From Epiperipatus broadwayi (Eukaryota > Onychophora > Udeonychophora > Euonychophora > Peripatidae), in assembly GCA_028023455.1 (NCBI GenBank), contig JAQFVV010000283.1, positions 62,001-126,000 on the forward strand: a DNA stretch of 64,000 nucleotides. Reading direction: 5' to 3'. Shown one piece after another: positions 25,625 through 38,229 of the stretch. Every line of letters begins with the position of its first letter. Position 1 is the first letter of the stretch. Under the pieces are notes generated by a model. It was given only the letters and a program-made list of their open reading frames with translations, had not been told where the DNA came from and searched no databases. The position numbers were made by a program, and so were the translations under genes.

Positions 25625-26615
25625 GATTAATAAACTAAAGATCAGCCTTTCTAGCTAATGCACATGTGCTTTTTATGATTATTAATACTAATAAATGAAT
25701 ACTTTCACTTTCAACACAAGATAAAGTCTTTGCGAAAGAATAGAATGAATCCACCTATTTTTTCAATCCAAACACTTAAGTATGGGCAAATCTTAAGAAC
25801 TGGAAATGAAAGCGTGAAGATAAACCCATCACTTTAAATTACTTTTTACTATGTCTGAATGAATGACACCTGCAAAATTTTCTAGAAATTACGATATGTC
25901 ATTCTTAAATGAAACTAAACATATGTAAATAAGACATTTATTTTATATAGCACTATGTTTATGAATTTTAATAAACTAAAGATCAGTCTTTCAAGCTAAT
26001 GCACATGCTCTTTTTATGAATATACACAAGATAAAGTCTTTGCGAAAGAATACAATGAATCCACCTATTCTTTCAACCCAAACACTTAAGTATGGGCAAA
26101 CCTTAAGCACCAGAAATGAAAGCGTGAAGATAAACCAATCACTTTAAAGTATTCATTTATTAGTATTAATATTCATAAAAAGAGCATGTGCATTAGCTTG
26201 AAAGACTGATCTTTAGTTTATTAAAATTCATAAACATAGCGCTATATAAAATAAATGTTTTATTTACATATGTTTAGTTTCATTTAAGAATGATGTATTG
26301 TAAATTCTAGAAAATTTTGCAGGCGTCATTCATTCAGACATAGTAAAAAGTAATTTAAAGTGATTGGTTTATCTTCACGCTTACATTTCCAGTGCTTAAG
26401 ATTTGCCCATACTTAAGCATTTGAGTTGAAAGATAAGATGGATTCATTCTATTCTTTCGCAAAGACTTTATCTTGTGTTGGAAGTGAAAGTATTCATTTA
26501 TTAATATTAATATTCATAAAAAGCGCATGTGCATTAGCTTGAAAGGCTGATCTTTAGTTTATTAAAATTCATAAACATAGCGCTAGATAAAATAAATGTC
26601 TCATATATATATATA
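25625..26615. repeat. Compound palindrome of one foldback repeat family
   Basis: Two direct, then two inverted copies of a unit with ends taataaactaaagatcag and internal phrases gataaagtctttgcgaaaga, atgaatccacctatt, cttaagtatgggcaaa and gaaagcgtgaagataaac. Plus-oriented copies begin at about 25628 and 25968. Inverted copies fill about 26140-26610. A single-strand transcript would fold into hairpins of several hundred base pairs. The same family appears at 54660-55035, and one end at 53165-53230. Confidence 0.85.
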
Positions 26616-27214
26616 TAAGATTGTAAATGTAAATTTCTAGTTTAGGCATAAATGAATAACGTTAATGTATTATATATATATATATAGCTTTATCAGTTGA
26701 ATTTCAGAAGTGAACAATAAAGTTATATGTATTTAAATTTTTCTTTAATAGAATATAGATTTTTAATATGAAAAAATATATATAATACATTTTTCACTTA
26801 TCTTATATAGACTGTAATGGTGTATATGTTGAAGTTTGTTCTTATTACTCTGTAATCTTTAATAATCTTTAACAATGGCAAAAAAAAATCTAAAGAAACT
26901 CTCCATTCCTTTACTGCAGGTCTGTCAATTTATTTCTTAAAAGTGATGATTATTTAAGTGGTCCTATATTGATGTTAAGGAGTTATTTTACAACGAATTA
27001 TTTTAAAATCTATTGATATAATTATATTCTGTATTGTACAAAATTCATAATAGATAATGGAATTAAAGTTTATCATTTATATTATTAATGAGCAGTATTT
27101 TTGATATAAATATATTAGTAAATATTAATATGCATAAATGTTCAATAAAGGTGGAATTTGAACTTAGTTTTAATATCAACATATTGAAATTTTTATGCAG
27201 GGTTCTATTTACAG

Positions 27215-27460
27215 AATTATAAAACAAGGCAAAACTCTCCATACAGTAGTGCCACTCTGTACCAACCAGAGTAGTCAATGGATGCCAGAAGGCTTGTGCA
27301 TAAAATTCCTATCTAGTGCCTATTCATCCAATATCCCCAGACTAGTTTCTGGTTGTGACCTTCATCAGTGAGGAATTTTGGATCTGAGAGCACTGCACCT
27401 AGATCTTAGGATCTAATGCAACCCTCCAGCAGCCACCTTTTAACTCCATTTAACTACAAA
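27215..27460 (+). repeat. Dispersed repeat (phrase ctccatacagtagtgccac)
   Basis: Begins caaaactctccatacagtag, followed by gtagtcaatggatgc, agactagtttctgg, ttcatcagtgagg and ctgagagcactgcacctaga. Copies: 28208-28395 (plus), 28620-28830 (inverted) and, as a hairpin, 36330-36500. Confidence 0.8.
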
Positions 27461-28204
27461 AGCATGAGAATGAAATTGAAAACACAATAATATTTTCAAT
27501 CTAAGCTCAATGAGATAGTGATCATGTGATGTTTAGTGGTTTACAGAATTACACATGTTCTTTGCTTGATTTTATAATATTTTGTTAAAGTGCAAAACTT
27601 TATAAATCACACTTTCTTTTTTAGGTTTTATTTATATTATCATTAATTAATAGCAAATATTGCTTAATATTTTGTAGAATATAATGAAAGGAAACACCCA
27701 TAGTAAATATATAATTTACATTAGATTAGGTCTGCTGCATGCATAAGTATTTTGGAATAACTTAAATGAACTTCATTATCTATTAAGTTTAAACTCATTT
27801 CAAATTCTTTAATAAGATTTCATAATTATTATTAAATGAAATATTATCAGTTTCATTACTAATATCACAATTCTTATTAAAAGAAATAAATCAGTATACC
27901 TTTACCAGAACACAAAAAAATGATTACACTACCACCTAGTGTACATTGACTACACTACTCAGTATTTATATTTTTTATTTCTATAGAAAATCACTGCAAT
28001 TATATATTATTGTATATGTGTGTAACATTATAAAGAATACAATATTTATCTTAAATGTTTTAGAAAAAAAAATTAAAATTTAATTTCAATCATTTTCAAC
28101 CAGACTTCATTTTAAATACGAATATAAAATTGAGTGAGATGGATAGAAACCACATGATATTTGATGCTCAATTAAATATTAAAGATATAAAAATAAATTT
28201 GATA

Positions 28205-28860
28205 AAACAGGCAAAACTCTCCATACAGTAGTGACACTCAGTGCAAGCCAGAGTAGTCAATGGATGCAAGAAGGTTTGTGCACAAAATCCCTATCTAGTG
28301 CCTACTCATTCAATATCCACAAACTAGTTTCTAGCTTGTGGCTTTCATCAGTGGTGATCTACTTATGGAAAGTTTTGCCTGTTTTAACAGCTTGAGCAAG
28401 CATAAGAAATAATGATCATGTGATATTTAGTGGTTTAATATCAATCCTGCCTAATATGATAGTGGTGGTTATGGTCATTAAAAAACTAAAGACATCAAAA
28501 TATATGGGTACTGAACTGAGTTCAGACCTATATGATTAGATAAGATAGTAAGCTTGGATTGAAAATATTATTGTGTTTTCAATTTCAGATTCATAGTTTT
28601 ATAGTTTAGTAAAAATGAAATATAGATGCTGGAGGGTTACATTAGATTCTAAGGTCTAGGTGCAGTGCTCTCAGATCCAAGGCCCCTCACTGATGAAAGC
28701 CACAAGCTAGAAACTAGTCTGGGCACATTGGATGAGTAGCACTAGATAGAGATTTATTCTTGCATCCATTGATTACTCTGGCTTGCACTGAGTGGCATTA
28801 CTGTATGGACAGTTTTACCTGTTTTAACAGCTTAAGCAAACATAAGAAATGGTGATCACA
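28205..28860. repeat. Inverted pair of the same dispersed repeat
   Basis: The plus copy at 28208-28395 and the inverted copy at about 28620-28830 share caatggatgcaagaa, ctagtttctagcttgtg and gttttgcctgttttaacagc. Each is followed by a gtgatatttagtggttt-like phrase. The spacer between them carries an extra segment present at 27390-27450. Confidence 0.8.
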
Positions 28861-28944
28861 TGATGTTTAGTGGTTTAAAATAAATTTGTTATACAAATGC
28901 TAATAATTATAAGGACTTGAACTCAGTCTTTCAAACTCCCCACA

Positions 28945-29160
28945 GCTATCCAATCCATCTTATACAACTGATACACATGACTACATACATGTGAAAAACT
29001 ATTTTCATGTATATGGTTACGTATATCAGTTGTATAACATGGATTGGATAGCTGTGGGGAAAGATATTTTTATGTAGGTGGTCATGTGTATCACTTGTAT
29101 AAGATAGGTTGGATAGCTGTGGGGAGTTTGAAAGTCTGAGTTCATGTCCCTTACAATTAT
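28945..29160. repeat. Inverted and tandem SINE-like repeat
   Basis: ccccacagctatccaatcc on the left is inverted against ggattggatagctgtgggg, and a third copy follows ending ggggagtttgaaagtctgag. The same 3' end occurs at 55780-55885 next to a clear B-box-like sequence, so the family is probably tRNA-derived. Confidence 0.75.
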
Positions 29161-29945
29161 ATTAAATTTAGTATAGACAATATACATATATATTTAAATG
29201 TTTATAATTGTAATTAATGGGAAATTTTATGACATATTGTTTGTTTTGCTTTGCTAGTTATTTACTAAAGTTGTCTTTTACTATTTTAAAATGGTTTATA
29301 TTTTATAGAATTAAAGTTTTTGTATATCATGTGTTAGACATGGGAAAGAAAGAAAGTCTAGAAAATAAGTAAAATAGTAGTAGAAGAGAATGAACTAGAT
29401 ATAATAAACAGAAAATTATTGTACATTATTCATCTATCTGAAAATAAATGTATCTCCATTAATTTTTAATTTATTTAATATTCAATTTATATATAATTTA
29501 CATATTTATGTGTGTAATTTGAAAAATTGAATGTGAGGAAATCCTGCTTTGGACATTAATAAGTCATATAAATAACCTTTATTAAACAGTACTGCTAATT
29601 TACATGTTCAAACAATAACATCAAACGTAAGTAGTATTCAAATAAAATAAAAACAGTTGCTATGTTTATAACTCCTTTTTCATTACGAGATAATATATAA
29701 GATAAAGCAGAAAATGTGGCGGATGTCACAATAAAGATTCATTAATGCTTCAATTCAAGTAATACTATCTTATTTCTGTTGTACATCTTTCAATTTTTGT
29801 TATTAGAAACATGAATTTTTAAAATATTTTATACATTTTATTATTAAATTTAAAACAATTTGACCTCTTTATTTATAGGACATTTTCAGGATTTTGATAA
29901 CAGAAATAGAAAAATATACATACTGAAATAATATTACAATACAAT
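29161..29945. other. AT-rich intronic DNA, nothing recognised
   Basis: No conserved frame, no inverted repeat above background. Confidence 0.45.
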
Positions 29946-29950
29946 ATTTT

Positions 29951-30270
29951 CTAGCACGTGTGCGTGTGCGGCGCACCTGTTCCCAAAAGCAATAAAGTGT
30001 TATTATAAAATAGATAACTAAAAACAAACTAGCTGAGCGCTTTCAAAGGTTCTGGCCTTCATAATCATAGCTTGCTAATACGTGTAATGATATGCAAATA
30101 TGCTAATTTCATTTCTTCGATAAAGCATAGCACGTGACCTTCCTGTTTTGGCGTCTTTGTCTCGTGAGATGAAGAAGGCCTCTGATTTTTCTTTTGTTTT
30201 TATTTATCTATTTTATAATAACACTTTATAGCTTTTGGGAACAGGTGTGCCGCACACGCACACGTGCTAG
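29951..30270. mobile_element. MITE with about 80-bp terminal inverted repeats
   Basis: The left end ctagcacgtgtgcgtgtgcg is mirrored by the right end at 30251-30270 (cgcacacgcacacgtgctag). The match continues inward through cctgttcccaaaagc and taaagtgttattataaaata. The core has gcgctttcaaaggttctggc and gatatgcaaatatgct. It is nonautonomous, about 320 bp long and GC-richer than its flanks. Target-site duplication is not clear. Parts of the core resemble 32930-33060. Confidence 0.88.
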
Positions 30271-30339
30271 AATATATATATTTCCCCAAAGTAAAAAATT
30301 ATTTGACTTAATACAATATTTTATGATATAGAAGCAAAT

Positions 30340-31440
30340 TAATACAAGACACTATCATGAATTCTGCAAGAAAAATAATTGATTCACTTTCAAAAGTTTA
30401 TACATCATTATTTGCAAAAGCAGCCCTACTCAACATGTTACTGTTCCCCAGAATTGCTTACTACATGCCGTTCATTAAATTCTCATCAAAATTTATCCAG
30501 AATATAAACTCTCTTTGCTCTAGATTAATGTGGAAGGGTAAAACTGTTGCTATTAGCTTAAGAAGAGTGCAGAGACTAACAAGACTTAATGGCTTGTCAC
30601 TGCATTCACTTCATGTTCTTTGTCTACAGAAATCAAATAACCTCATTACAAGACTTAATGGAATTTTTCCTGATGACTCACCTTTTCTATCTATTCATCC
30701 TACAGATACTCCACCTCCAATTAATGATGGTTGGCTGACACAAGTCTTAATTGACATTGCAAAAATTCTCACACCTTTAACTCAAATAAAACCAACGAAA
30801 CTTCGTTATTGGGGTGCCTATCTTCTTTTTTTTTCAACAATTATCCCAGATCATAGCATTCTCACCTGTACAAACTTTGCCATTATAAAGAAATATAAAA
30901 GATGTAATCTAGAGCCAAAATATTTGGACTTTATTCTAAAGCTAAATCTCAATGCCCTTCCAACAAGCTACTTTCTTGTGATGTATAGAGGTTTTTGATC
31001 TTTGGACCCTGTTTGCTCACTCTGCCATAGGGAGGATGATATCATATTTCACATTTTCAACGATTGTTCCTCTCTTCAGGCTGTAGAATATTGATTAATA
31101 AAATTTATACACTAAAACATCCAATTATCAACACACTCATAAAAGGTTTTGCTTATGGGGATTTTGCAATTATAAGAAGTGCAACTTTCATCACTTTCTG
31201 TCTATGGTTTGTCAGATGCTTCCTAATCTTCAAGTCTGTTATACCTGATCCAACATTAATTTTTTTACAAAAATTAAAAGATATCAAAGAAAGAGATTTG
31301 AAGTTAGCTCCTCACCTAATAGCAAATTCCACATGGAATCTTATTAATATTGGACATTAAGTAATTTAATGGTTTATAAATGTATTGCCAAATTTAATGT
31401 TATTTTATAATTTTTTCTTTATTGTAAACATAGTTGAATA
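30340..31440 (+). mobile_element. L1/Tx1-like non-LTR retrotransposon, C-terminal fragment (two frame breaks)
   Basis: A 213-codon frame at 30357-30998 contains LLNMLLFPRIAYYMPFIKF, then INSLCSRLMWKGKTVAISLR and RLNGLSLHSL. This follows the C-terminal L1-clade pattern (…slilPkllY…p…in.l..xFiWkgk…GGL.lpnl). It stops, then another frame gives CSLCHREDDIIFHIFNDC, a Cys-Cys-His-Cys motif typical of LINE tails. A third frame runs from 31064 to 31360 and ends the protein. The three pieces are one ORF broken by two indels. The 5' part is missing, as in most LINE copies. Confidence 0.75.
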
Positions 31441-31568
31441 AATCTGTTTTTGATACTAGAAGCAAATTAATAATTTGACAAAGTATAAAAGTTTATTTGA
31501 TGTATTCTATATTGTAAATACATACATTTTTACATTTAATGATAATAAATTAAAGAAAGATTACTTAC

Positions 31569-31661
31569 ATCCGATGCTCTATTTGTGTCATTGACCCATG
31601 AAAGTCCGCTTTCAGACAGTGATTTTAATTGTCGTACTAATGCTAAGGCCCATAGTAATCC
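31569..31661 (-). CDS. DUF389-family membrane protein, exon D
   Basis: Internal exon of 93 bp, exactly 31 codons, phase 0 at both ends. Acceptor tattag, donor GAT|GTAAGT. It starts GLLWALALVR, so the junction with exon C gives PAVNGGLLWA, the expected continuation of the DUF389 signature. It then runs into a polar loop, QLKSLSESGLSWVNDTNRAS, containing a possible N-glycosylation sequon (NDT). The intron to exon E is about 25 kb and contains the 24-bp satellite array. Confidence 0.85.
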
Positions 31662-31715
31662 CTAATATATATATATACATATATTGTAAGTCAACGGATA
31701 TAGTTTCAATAATAT

Positions 31716-31865
31716 ATTAATCTTTAACTGAGGTTTAAAATTTATATCTAGTTTAGTAAGTGATTAGTAATAATCATTATTGCATTTATCTGAGATGGAT
31801 GGTGTCAAAGTTGTGAGTGGGGGGAGTTTGACAATGGTAAATAAAAATGTAATAATTAAATAGAA
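31716..31865 (+). repeat. Dispersed repeat (ggtgtcaaagttgtg family)
   Basis: Contains ggtgtcaaagttgtgagtgg and gaggtttaaaatttatatct in the same order as at 6935-7105. Confidence 0.75.
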
Positions 31866-33480
31866 ATAACATAATCAACAATAATAAATAACAATAAAAT
31901 GAAAAAATAAATATTTTCAAATGCATACATGTTTTTTTTTTAATGCTTGCCTTAAATGATGACGGAAAAAATATTCATCTGCGATCATTCAATTTGTAAT
32001 TTAGTCTTTTTCATTTTTGATGACATTGATTATGGATAGTAATTTAATAAAATATTTTTACTGGTATGAATATATTAAACATTTGCAAGACATTGTTATA
32101 ACCATTTAAACAACATCTCCTTCCAAAAAAAGTTTGCATGTAGAGAAATAAAAGGAGAGCTCAAAGATCATTTTTTCTTTTCTAGATATAGAAATTGGTC
32201 ATTGATAATAATCTATTTAACTATTAAATCAATTTTGACTCATTTACATAAAATCTTAATTTTGTAATAAATAAAATCACGCCACACTTGCTAATTCAGC
32301 TAATGGTCTAAAATAAGGGGGAAATCAAGATATCTCTGGTAGGTGAAATTTATGTTGCCTATTGATTTTGGTAGATAATTTATCTTGTCGTTTTAAAATA
32401 AAGTATTCACGAATTTAAAAGTTATTGATTCAGTTCCCATACTAGTTATTGTCATTGATAAGGACAACAACTCTTAAAGAAAAGAATAATACTGCTCAAA
32501 ACATTACCTTATTCTAATCTATGTGTTATTAATAATAATCACAAGTCATCAAACTACTGGCTTAAATCAATATTATAAAACAAGAGCAGTTATTCACTTT
32601 AGTGCTATTTAGTATAAGCTTAAGAAATCAGCGATTAACAGATACATAAATAAATAATTATTCTTAGTATTTAAGTCCTTCTCATTAGACTAGTTTATGA
32701 CTTTTGCTTAGGTCTGAATTTCATAGTTGAAAGGAATTCAGATATGATCTAATCTATTAAATACCTTTAAACTCCATTTTGTCTTTAACCTAAAAAATTA
32801 AAATTAAAATCAGCTTAAGGAGAGCTGATTTTCTTTATTATATTATAAAAATTGTAATTATACATATGCGATTTTTTCGCATGCGTTAGTGAAGCTGTAA
32901 TTTTATACTATAATGTTTAATATGCCTGCTTAGCGCTTTCGAGATTTAGTATTCTAATCTCATACTCATAGCTTTATGAATGAAGACTGTTGTAATTTAT
33001 TGTAAACATATGCAAATGAGCTTCAATTTTTAATTAGTTAGTCTATAAAATGGCATGCCCTCAGTTAGGCTGCCAGACATCATTGAAAATTTACTGAACT
33101 AATTTCAACATATTTAAATTTCAGTTCAGCAACACCATTATGGTAAACAAATGAGAGAATCAAACTGAAATACTTTTGTATCTTATTGCATTACTATTGA
33201 TTTATAATATATGTACAAAATTTGAAGAAAATCCATTTAATAGAAATCTGTTAATTTCTGTTATAAAATTTATTCTAAACAAAACAGAATTTCTAAGTTA
33301 AATAAACATGTTTTAAAAAAGAACAATTATGTTTTATTAAATTATGGAGGGATTAAAACAATTATAATTGCTATTGAACCTTTAAAGTTATTTATAAACT
33401 TGACTATTAATTACATTTTTAGAATTCTTACAAATGATAATAGTTGACACATCTTATAGAATTCTTTATACATTATACTT
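31866..33480. other. AT-rich intron with one GC-richer promoter-like patch
   Basis: Mostly featureless. At 32925-33090 there is gcgctttcgagatttag, an ATGCAAAT octamer (about 33010) and a tataaaat (about 33044). The order gcgctttc … catactcatagc … atatgcaaa also occurs in the 29.95-kb MITE, so this is more likely a diverged relative of that element than a cellular promoter. Confidence 0.35.
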
Positions 33481-33483
33481 CCT

Positions 33484-33702
33484 ATATATTGCTTATAATA
33501 ATATCTCTCATATACACTTTAATGCAAAATTTTTTTTAATAAAACTTCTTTATTTTCCTCACAGTTTCGACTGTCCAGCAGTCTTCATCAGAGCTACAAT
33601 ATTTGAATGATATAAATACATAACCTAATTGTATATCCAAGTTTTATTAAAAAAAATTTGCATTAAAGTGTATATAATAGAAGTTATTATAAGCAATATA
33701 TA
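33484..33702. mobile_element. Foldback/MITE element, about 220 bp
   Basis: Terminal inverted repeats of about 60 bp: atatattgcttataataata on the left against gttattataagcaatatata on the right, both continuing through cactttaatgcaaa and its complement. The core holds agtttcgactgtccagcagt, a motif recurring in altered form at 51.8 and 52.1 kb. Confidence 0.85.
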
Positions 33703-34289
33703 TGAATATATGAAGATATGCAAAGAAAGTAAAGGAGAAGAATAAGAGTATATACATTTGGCAAATACATTTAAAAACAATGTGTATGTTCAAATATTGT
33801 ATTATAAAGACCAAGTGGAATATTGTTCTACTAAATATAGGTTTACCTTGGTACTTTGGATATCACATATTTTTTGTGTATTTTATTAATTTATAAAGCA
33901 TCATTCAGATCAATGATAAGGTGATTTTTTATAAAGACATAAATTATATACTACATCCAATTTAAAGTTAAATTTCTGATTCAAGTAGGATTTTTTAAAA
34001 ATTACATGGTAAAGAAATGAGGCATAAAGCTTATAAAAATAAAATGAGAGCAAATTGTATTTTATCTTGCAACAGTAACTTTATTGGACTTTTTAAAAGC
34101 ATAGTGTCTGAAAAGGAGAGACCATTTGTAGACTTGGTCTGCTCCAAATCTATTATATAATCTTATGGAGACCAATTTTTGGTCACATTTCCTTATTAAC
34201 TTAGCTTATTAAGAATTGGGCTTGTGCTTTAATACAGTTGTGAGTACTGAACATATAAAAATGTATATATATAATTGCAAGAAAATCAA

Positions 34290-34655
34290 GTTATATCTGT
34301 GACTTAATTTAATAAGCTTGTATTACAAATGTTATATAATGAGCGTATCAATAGCTCTTAACAAGCTTTTCAGATCATCCCTATCCTCAGACCAGTTTCT
34401 AGCTCTGGATTTTATCAGTGAAGTGCTAGGATATTCAAGCATTAGATTTAAAATATCAAGTTAAGCCCAGAATGTTATCTAATATTTAACTATTAAGTAA
34501 AAAATCTAAAAATTTTTGACATACATATTACTTCAAATCCAGTTATCTAACTTAAATAGCCATATGGGCCTCACTAATAAAAGCCAAAGCTAAAAACCAG
34601 TCTGAGGATAGGGATGCTCTGAAAAGCTTGTTTAGAGTTATTGGATCACTCATTA
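34290..34655. repeat. Hairpin of a dispersed repeat family
   Basis: The left arm has atagctcttaacaagctttt and tcctcagaccagtttctagc. The right arm has the complement (gctaaaaaccagtctgagga, aaaagcttgtttagagt). Partial copies at 19570 and 4500. Confidence 0.8.
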
Positions 34656-34664
34656 TATATATAT

Positions 34665-34830
34665 GGAAATCTTGAATGTGTGGAAAAATCTATTTAAATC
34701 AATTTAATTAGAAAGTACTTAACCTAGAACAACTGCACCAGGTCAAGAGTCAAAGTAAACTGACAGATTAATGTATCTAAAAGGGAAGTTGATTTAAATG
34801 GATTATTCCACACATTCAAGATTTCCATTT
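34665..34830. mobile_element. Foldback/MITE element
   Basis: ggaaatcttgaatgtgtgga on the left is mirrored by tccacacattcaagatttcc on the right. Arms are about 38 bp, with a unique core of about 90 bp. Confidence 0.88.
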
Positions 34831-35079
34831 AAACATTCATTAAACATATTGTATTATAATATATATGTGTGTGTATTGCATCAGAGAGCAAACAAAATAA
34901 AGGTGGTAAAACAACAAGAAAAAAATTAATAAAAATTAGCAAGCAATAATGACAGACATTCAGAATCACATAAATAAAGCATCATAAATCTGTCCCAAGG
35001 AATCTGTAAGATAGGAATGAGTATGTTTTATAGAGTTTTTAACATTATAAAAAGTGAAAGACTTTACCATAAAATAATT

Positions 35080-35815
35080 TGGTATTGTGTCAGTTTTTTT
35101 TTTTTTTACATAAATGTGTTAAATAATCTTCACGCCAACCACACATTCTTTTGAAATCATATGAATAAATATACAATAAAAAAAAACAAATAATTAATGA
35201 TTCAATGTGTGCTGAATTAGTGCTCATTATTTAGCTCAGGTCACCATCTCTCACATATATCTTTATCACATGCATAATATTTAACAATAGTAAAATGTTA
35301 AATTTTGATTTACAAGTGTCAAACTTATGCCACTCATAACTTTGACACCGTCTACTCTAGATAAAAACAATAATGATTATTACTATTCATTTATTAAACT
35401 AGAGATTGTCTCTAGTCCAGATATAAACTTTAAATCTCAATTAATTAATATAGTTGATTTTTAAAATTAATTAAACATGCACATGAAGTTATTCACATTT
35501 CTCTTTTCCATGTGTAATATCCTTTTATAAATGTATTAAATAACTTCTACATGTACCACTTCACAAGATAATTTCATGTTGAACCAGCACTCATCAATAG
35601 GCCTGGATATTTAATACATTTATAAAAGGATATTACACATACGAAAAAAAACATGACTAACTCCATGTGTGTGTGTGACTTAAGTTTAAAAAATCAAATA
35701 TATTAATCTTTAATTGAGGTTTAAAGTTTATATCTGGACTAGAGACAATTTAAAGTGGATGGTATTAATGTTGTGGGTGGAGTAAGAGTGACACTTGTAA
35801 ATCAAAATGTAATAA
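35080..35815. repeat. Cluster of inverted dispersed repeats
   Basis: An inverted copy of the ggtgtcaaagttgtg family at about 35290-35440 is followed by a hairpin at 35525-35640 (ttataaatgtattaaataac against taatacatttataaaagg). Then comes a plus copy of the first family at 35700-35815. Together they form one large interrupted palindrome. Confidence 0.75.
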
Positions 35816-36324
35816 AACATTTATTAATTAGTATGAAGCGAGACCAATGTTTAAAATTCGTTAATAAACATCTTTTTGAATTTGTGTACTTAACAGAATG
35901 ATGGATGCAATATTAATATATTAAATTCTTAAGTATATACTAATAATATTCCCACAAAATAATATTTAACTCTAAAACATATAACAAGAGTACTTTCTCT
36001 TTATTCTAGCATTATCTATTGTAAGCTTAAGATATCAGCAGCTAAAGAAAACAAAGAAAAAATCATTTTAATATATTTTGATAAATCAGCATTAATTAAC
36101 TTTGAAACAACTGATGACTACTTTATTTTGTTTCAATTAATGTAATGAATGCAAGGCAGTGTCAAGAAGCAAAAATTCCTGCAATACTTTGCAGCTGAGA
36201 GAAGTTAAAAAATCTAACTTTGAAATACTGACCAGAAATGTTATTGTTCAATCTAGAGTATTGTGTGGTATATTATTTATTTCCAGGAGAAACTGACCAT
36301 ATAATTTTTTTTATTTATTTTATA

Positions 36325-36560
36325 AATAAGAGATATAAGAGTATCAAAAACGCTCCTTATAGTAGTGCCACCAAGTGCAAGTTTTCCTAATCAATGGATG
36401 GAGGAAGGTTGATGAAAGACACAAACCTTTCTGCATCCATTGATTATGAAAGCTTGCACTTGATGGCACTACTGTATGGAGAGTTTGGTACTTTTTTCAA
36501 CAATATGTGTATGCATATGAAATGATGATCATGTGATGTTTTGATGGTTAAAAAAGATAC
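36325..36560. repeat. Hairpin of the cagtagtgccac repeat family
   Basis: Left arm tatagtagtgccaccaagtg … aatcaatggatggaggaa. Right arm ctgcatccattgattatgaa … gcactactgtatggagag. Loop gatgaaagacac. Confidence 0.85.
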
Positions 36561-36663
36561 ATCTGAACTCAAGATAATATTGCTAAATACTAAAATGATG
36601 CTAATCTTAATGCTAAAATTTTACATATTAAGTGCAATAGTAATAATAAAGTATTTTTTATAC

Positions 36664-36808
36664 CCCATTAACTGCAGGAGGTAGAAGTGCAGCAGAAATT
36701 GCAACACCAACCAGGGATCCTTGATTGCCTCCTAAAATTGATAAGGCAACTCCTGCACCAGAAGGTAATGAAATTAAAACACCAATCCATAAACTTCGCA
36801 AAAAACCT
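36664..36808 (-). CDS. DUF389-family membrane protein, exon C (family signature)
   Basis: Internal exon of 145 bp (1 + 48 codons). A ttttag acceptor precedes it and a GTATAA donor follows. It reads GFLRSLWIGVLISLPSGAG, then VALSILGGNQGSL, then VGVAISAALLPPAVNG. The LPSG…VGVAISAALLPPAVN signature is the most conserved part of DUF389 and is the main basis for the family call. The first base completes the arginine codon left open by exon B. The exon is less AT-rich than its flanks. The donor GTATAA is weaker than the others in this gene. Confidence 0.9.
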
Positions 36809-38205
36809 CTAAAATAATATATAATTATAATAATATATATTTAAAATAAAATATGTATATATTTATGATTATTAGATGTATATATAGAATGTAAATTAAT
36901 GTGTTCATGTATATTTATATTCATATATTTGTATTATGTTGTAGTTCTGAAGAAGATTGCTGGGGCAATCAAAACTATAAACTGTAAAAGAGGGTGGTTA
37001 ATAAAGCATTGTGTAACAATAGTAAAGTGCATAGATGATTGAGTATTAAATTATATGATATAATACATATATTAAATGTTCATGTAGGCATGTTATGTAA
37101 AGTAAGATTAATAATTATAAGTTTTTTTTGTGTGCATTTTGTAAATAATACACTTTACAATTAAATTTTAGAAAACTCAAAAGACTATAATTTATTTGTA
37201 AAAGTTAACACAATAAATAATTTAAATAGAAAAACAGCTTTTCTAAATGTTCACCAGAGGGTAAACATTTTTCAACAACTTATTTTAAAGGAACTAAGTG
37301 CGAGAAGGCAAAACAAAACAAGATTACCAATTGGCAGTCTATGAAGATTTAAATGTTTTGTTTAATTTTGTTTTATAACTAAGAATAGCTAAATATTTAT
37401 TTATTAACCATATATCATTTACTCACTTGGAAAATTTATTGGCTTTCTATCTAAAGCATTTCCTCTTTCTCTACTTGAGAAAAGAGAAAAAGCTCTCACT
37501 AATATAATATGTTTTGAAAGTAGAGTAATATTGTTTCAGCATTAATGTTATGAGCCATGAATAAAAAGTGCCTGCAGTCAGAGTATAACTGAGATTACAA
37601 AAATGTATTGTTATGAACCTGGCATTATATTTATACCATCATAAAAGCAAGCTGGATTGCATTAAAACTTATTTGCAAGCTAATCATTTAATAGTAACGA
37701 AGTAATTTAAGTTGGTGGATACATTATTGCATTAGTTTAACTTTGAATCTCATATCTTCATTGATAAAAACAAAGGATATAAATTGGTCTGGGAAAGGGT
37801 CTAAATTGTTATTACTATCCGATAACCACTGACATCCCAAGCTAACAATAGATGGCACTAGAGTAGAGGGAGAAAATGTTCTTACTAATGCAGTATACTA
37901 TGAGATAGAAGTGGCAATGTGTTAGATTTCGATGTGAAAAGAAGATTCTAAGTCTTATTGGAATCTGAAAGAAATTTCAAGTTTTATTAATCCTGAATGT
38001 AAACATAGATCACAGGCATGGGAAGCAGTTGTGATATACTGCAACATTAGATGTGATAATATTTAGAGCTAAATATCTTAAACAATGCCTGATATTTGTT
38101 ACCACAAAAATCTTGATATATATTGTTTATTTTTCTCTCCTTCCCTCTCTCCCAAAATTAAAAAGTCACTCTAATTTTAAATAAATGAACAAATATAGTA
38201 AATCT
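36809..38205. other. AT-rich intron
   Basis: No gene seen. A LINE-tail-like phrase, ttctgaagaagattgctggg, lies at about 36943. A denser stretch at 37780-37960 shows no recognisable frame. Confidence 0.4.
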
Positions 38206-38229
38206 TTTGATATTACAAAACAGAAATAA

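Noticed and set aside
33009-33060. Octamer plus TATA-box promoter
   Set aside because: The phrases also occur partly in the core of a MITE at 29.95 kb and no gene start follows, so a diverged repeat is more likely.
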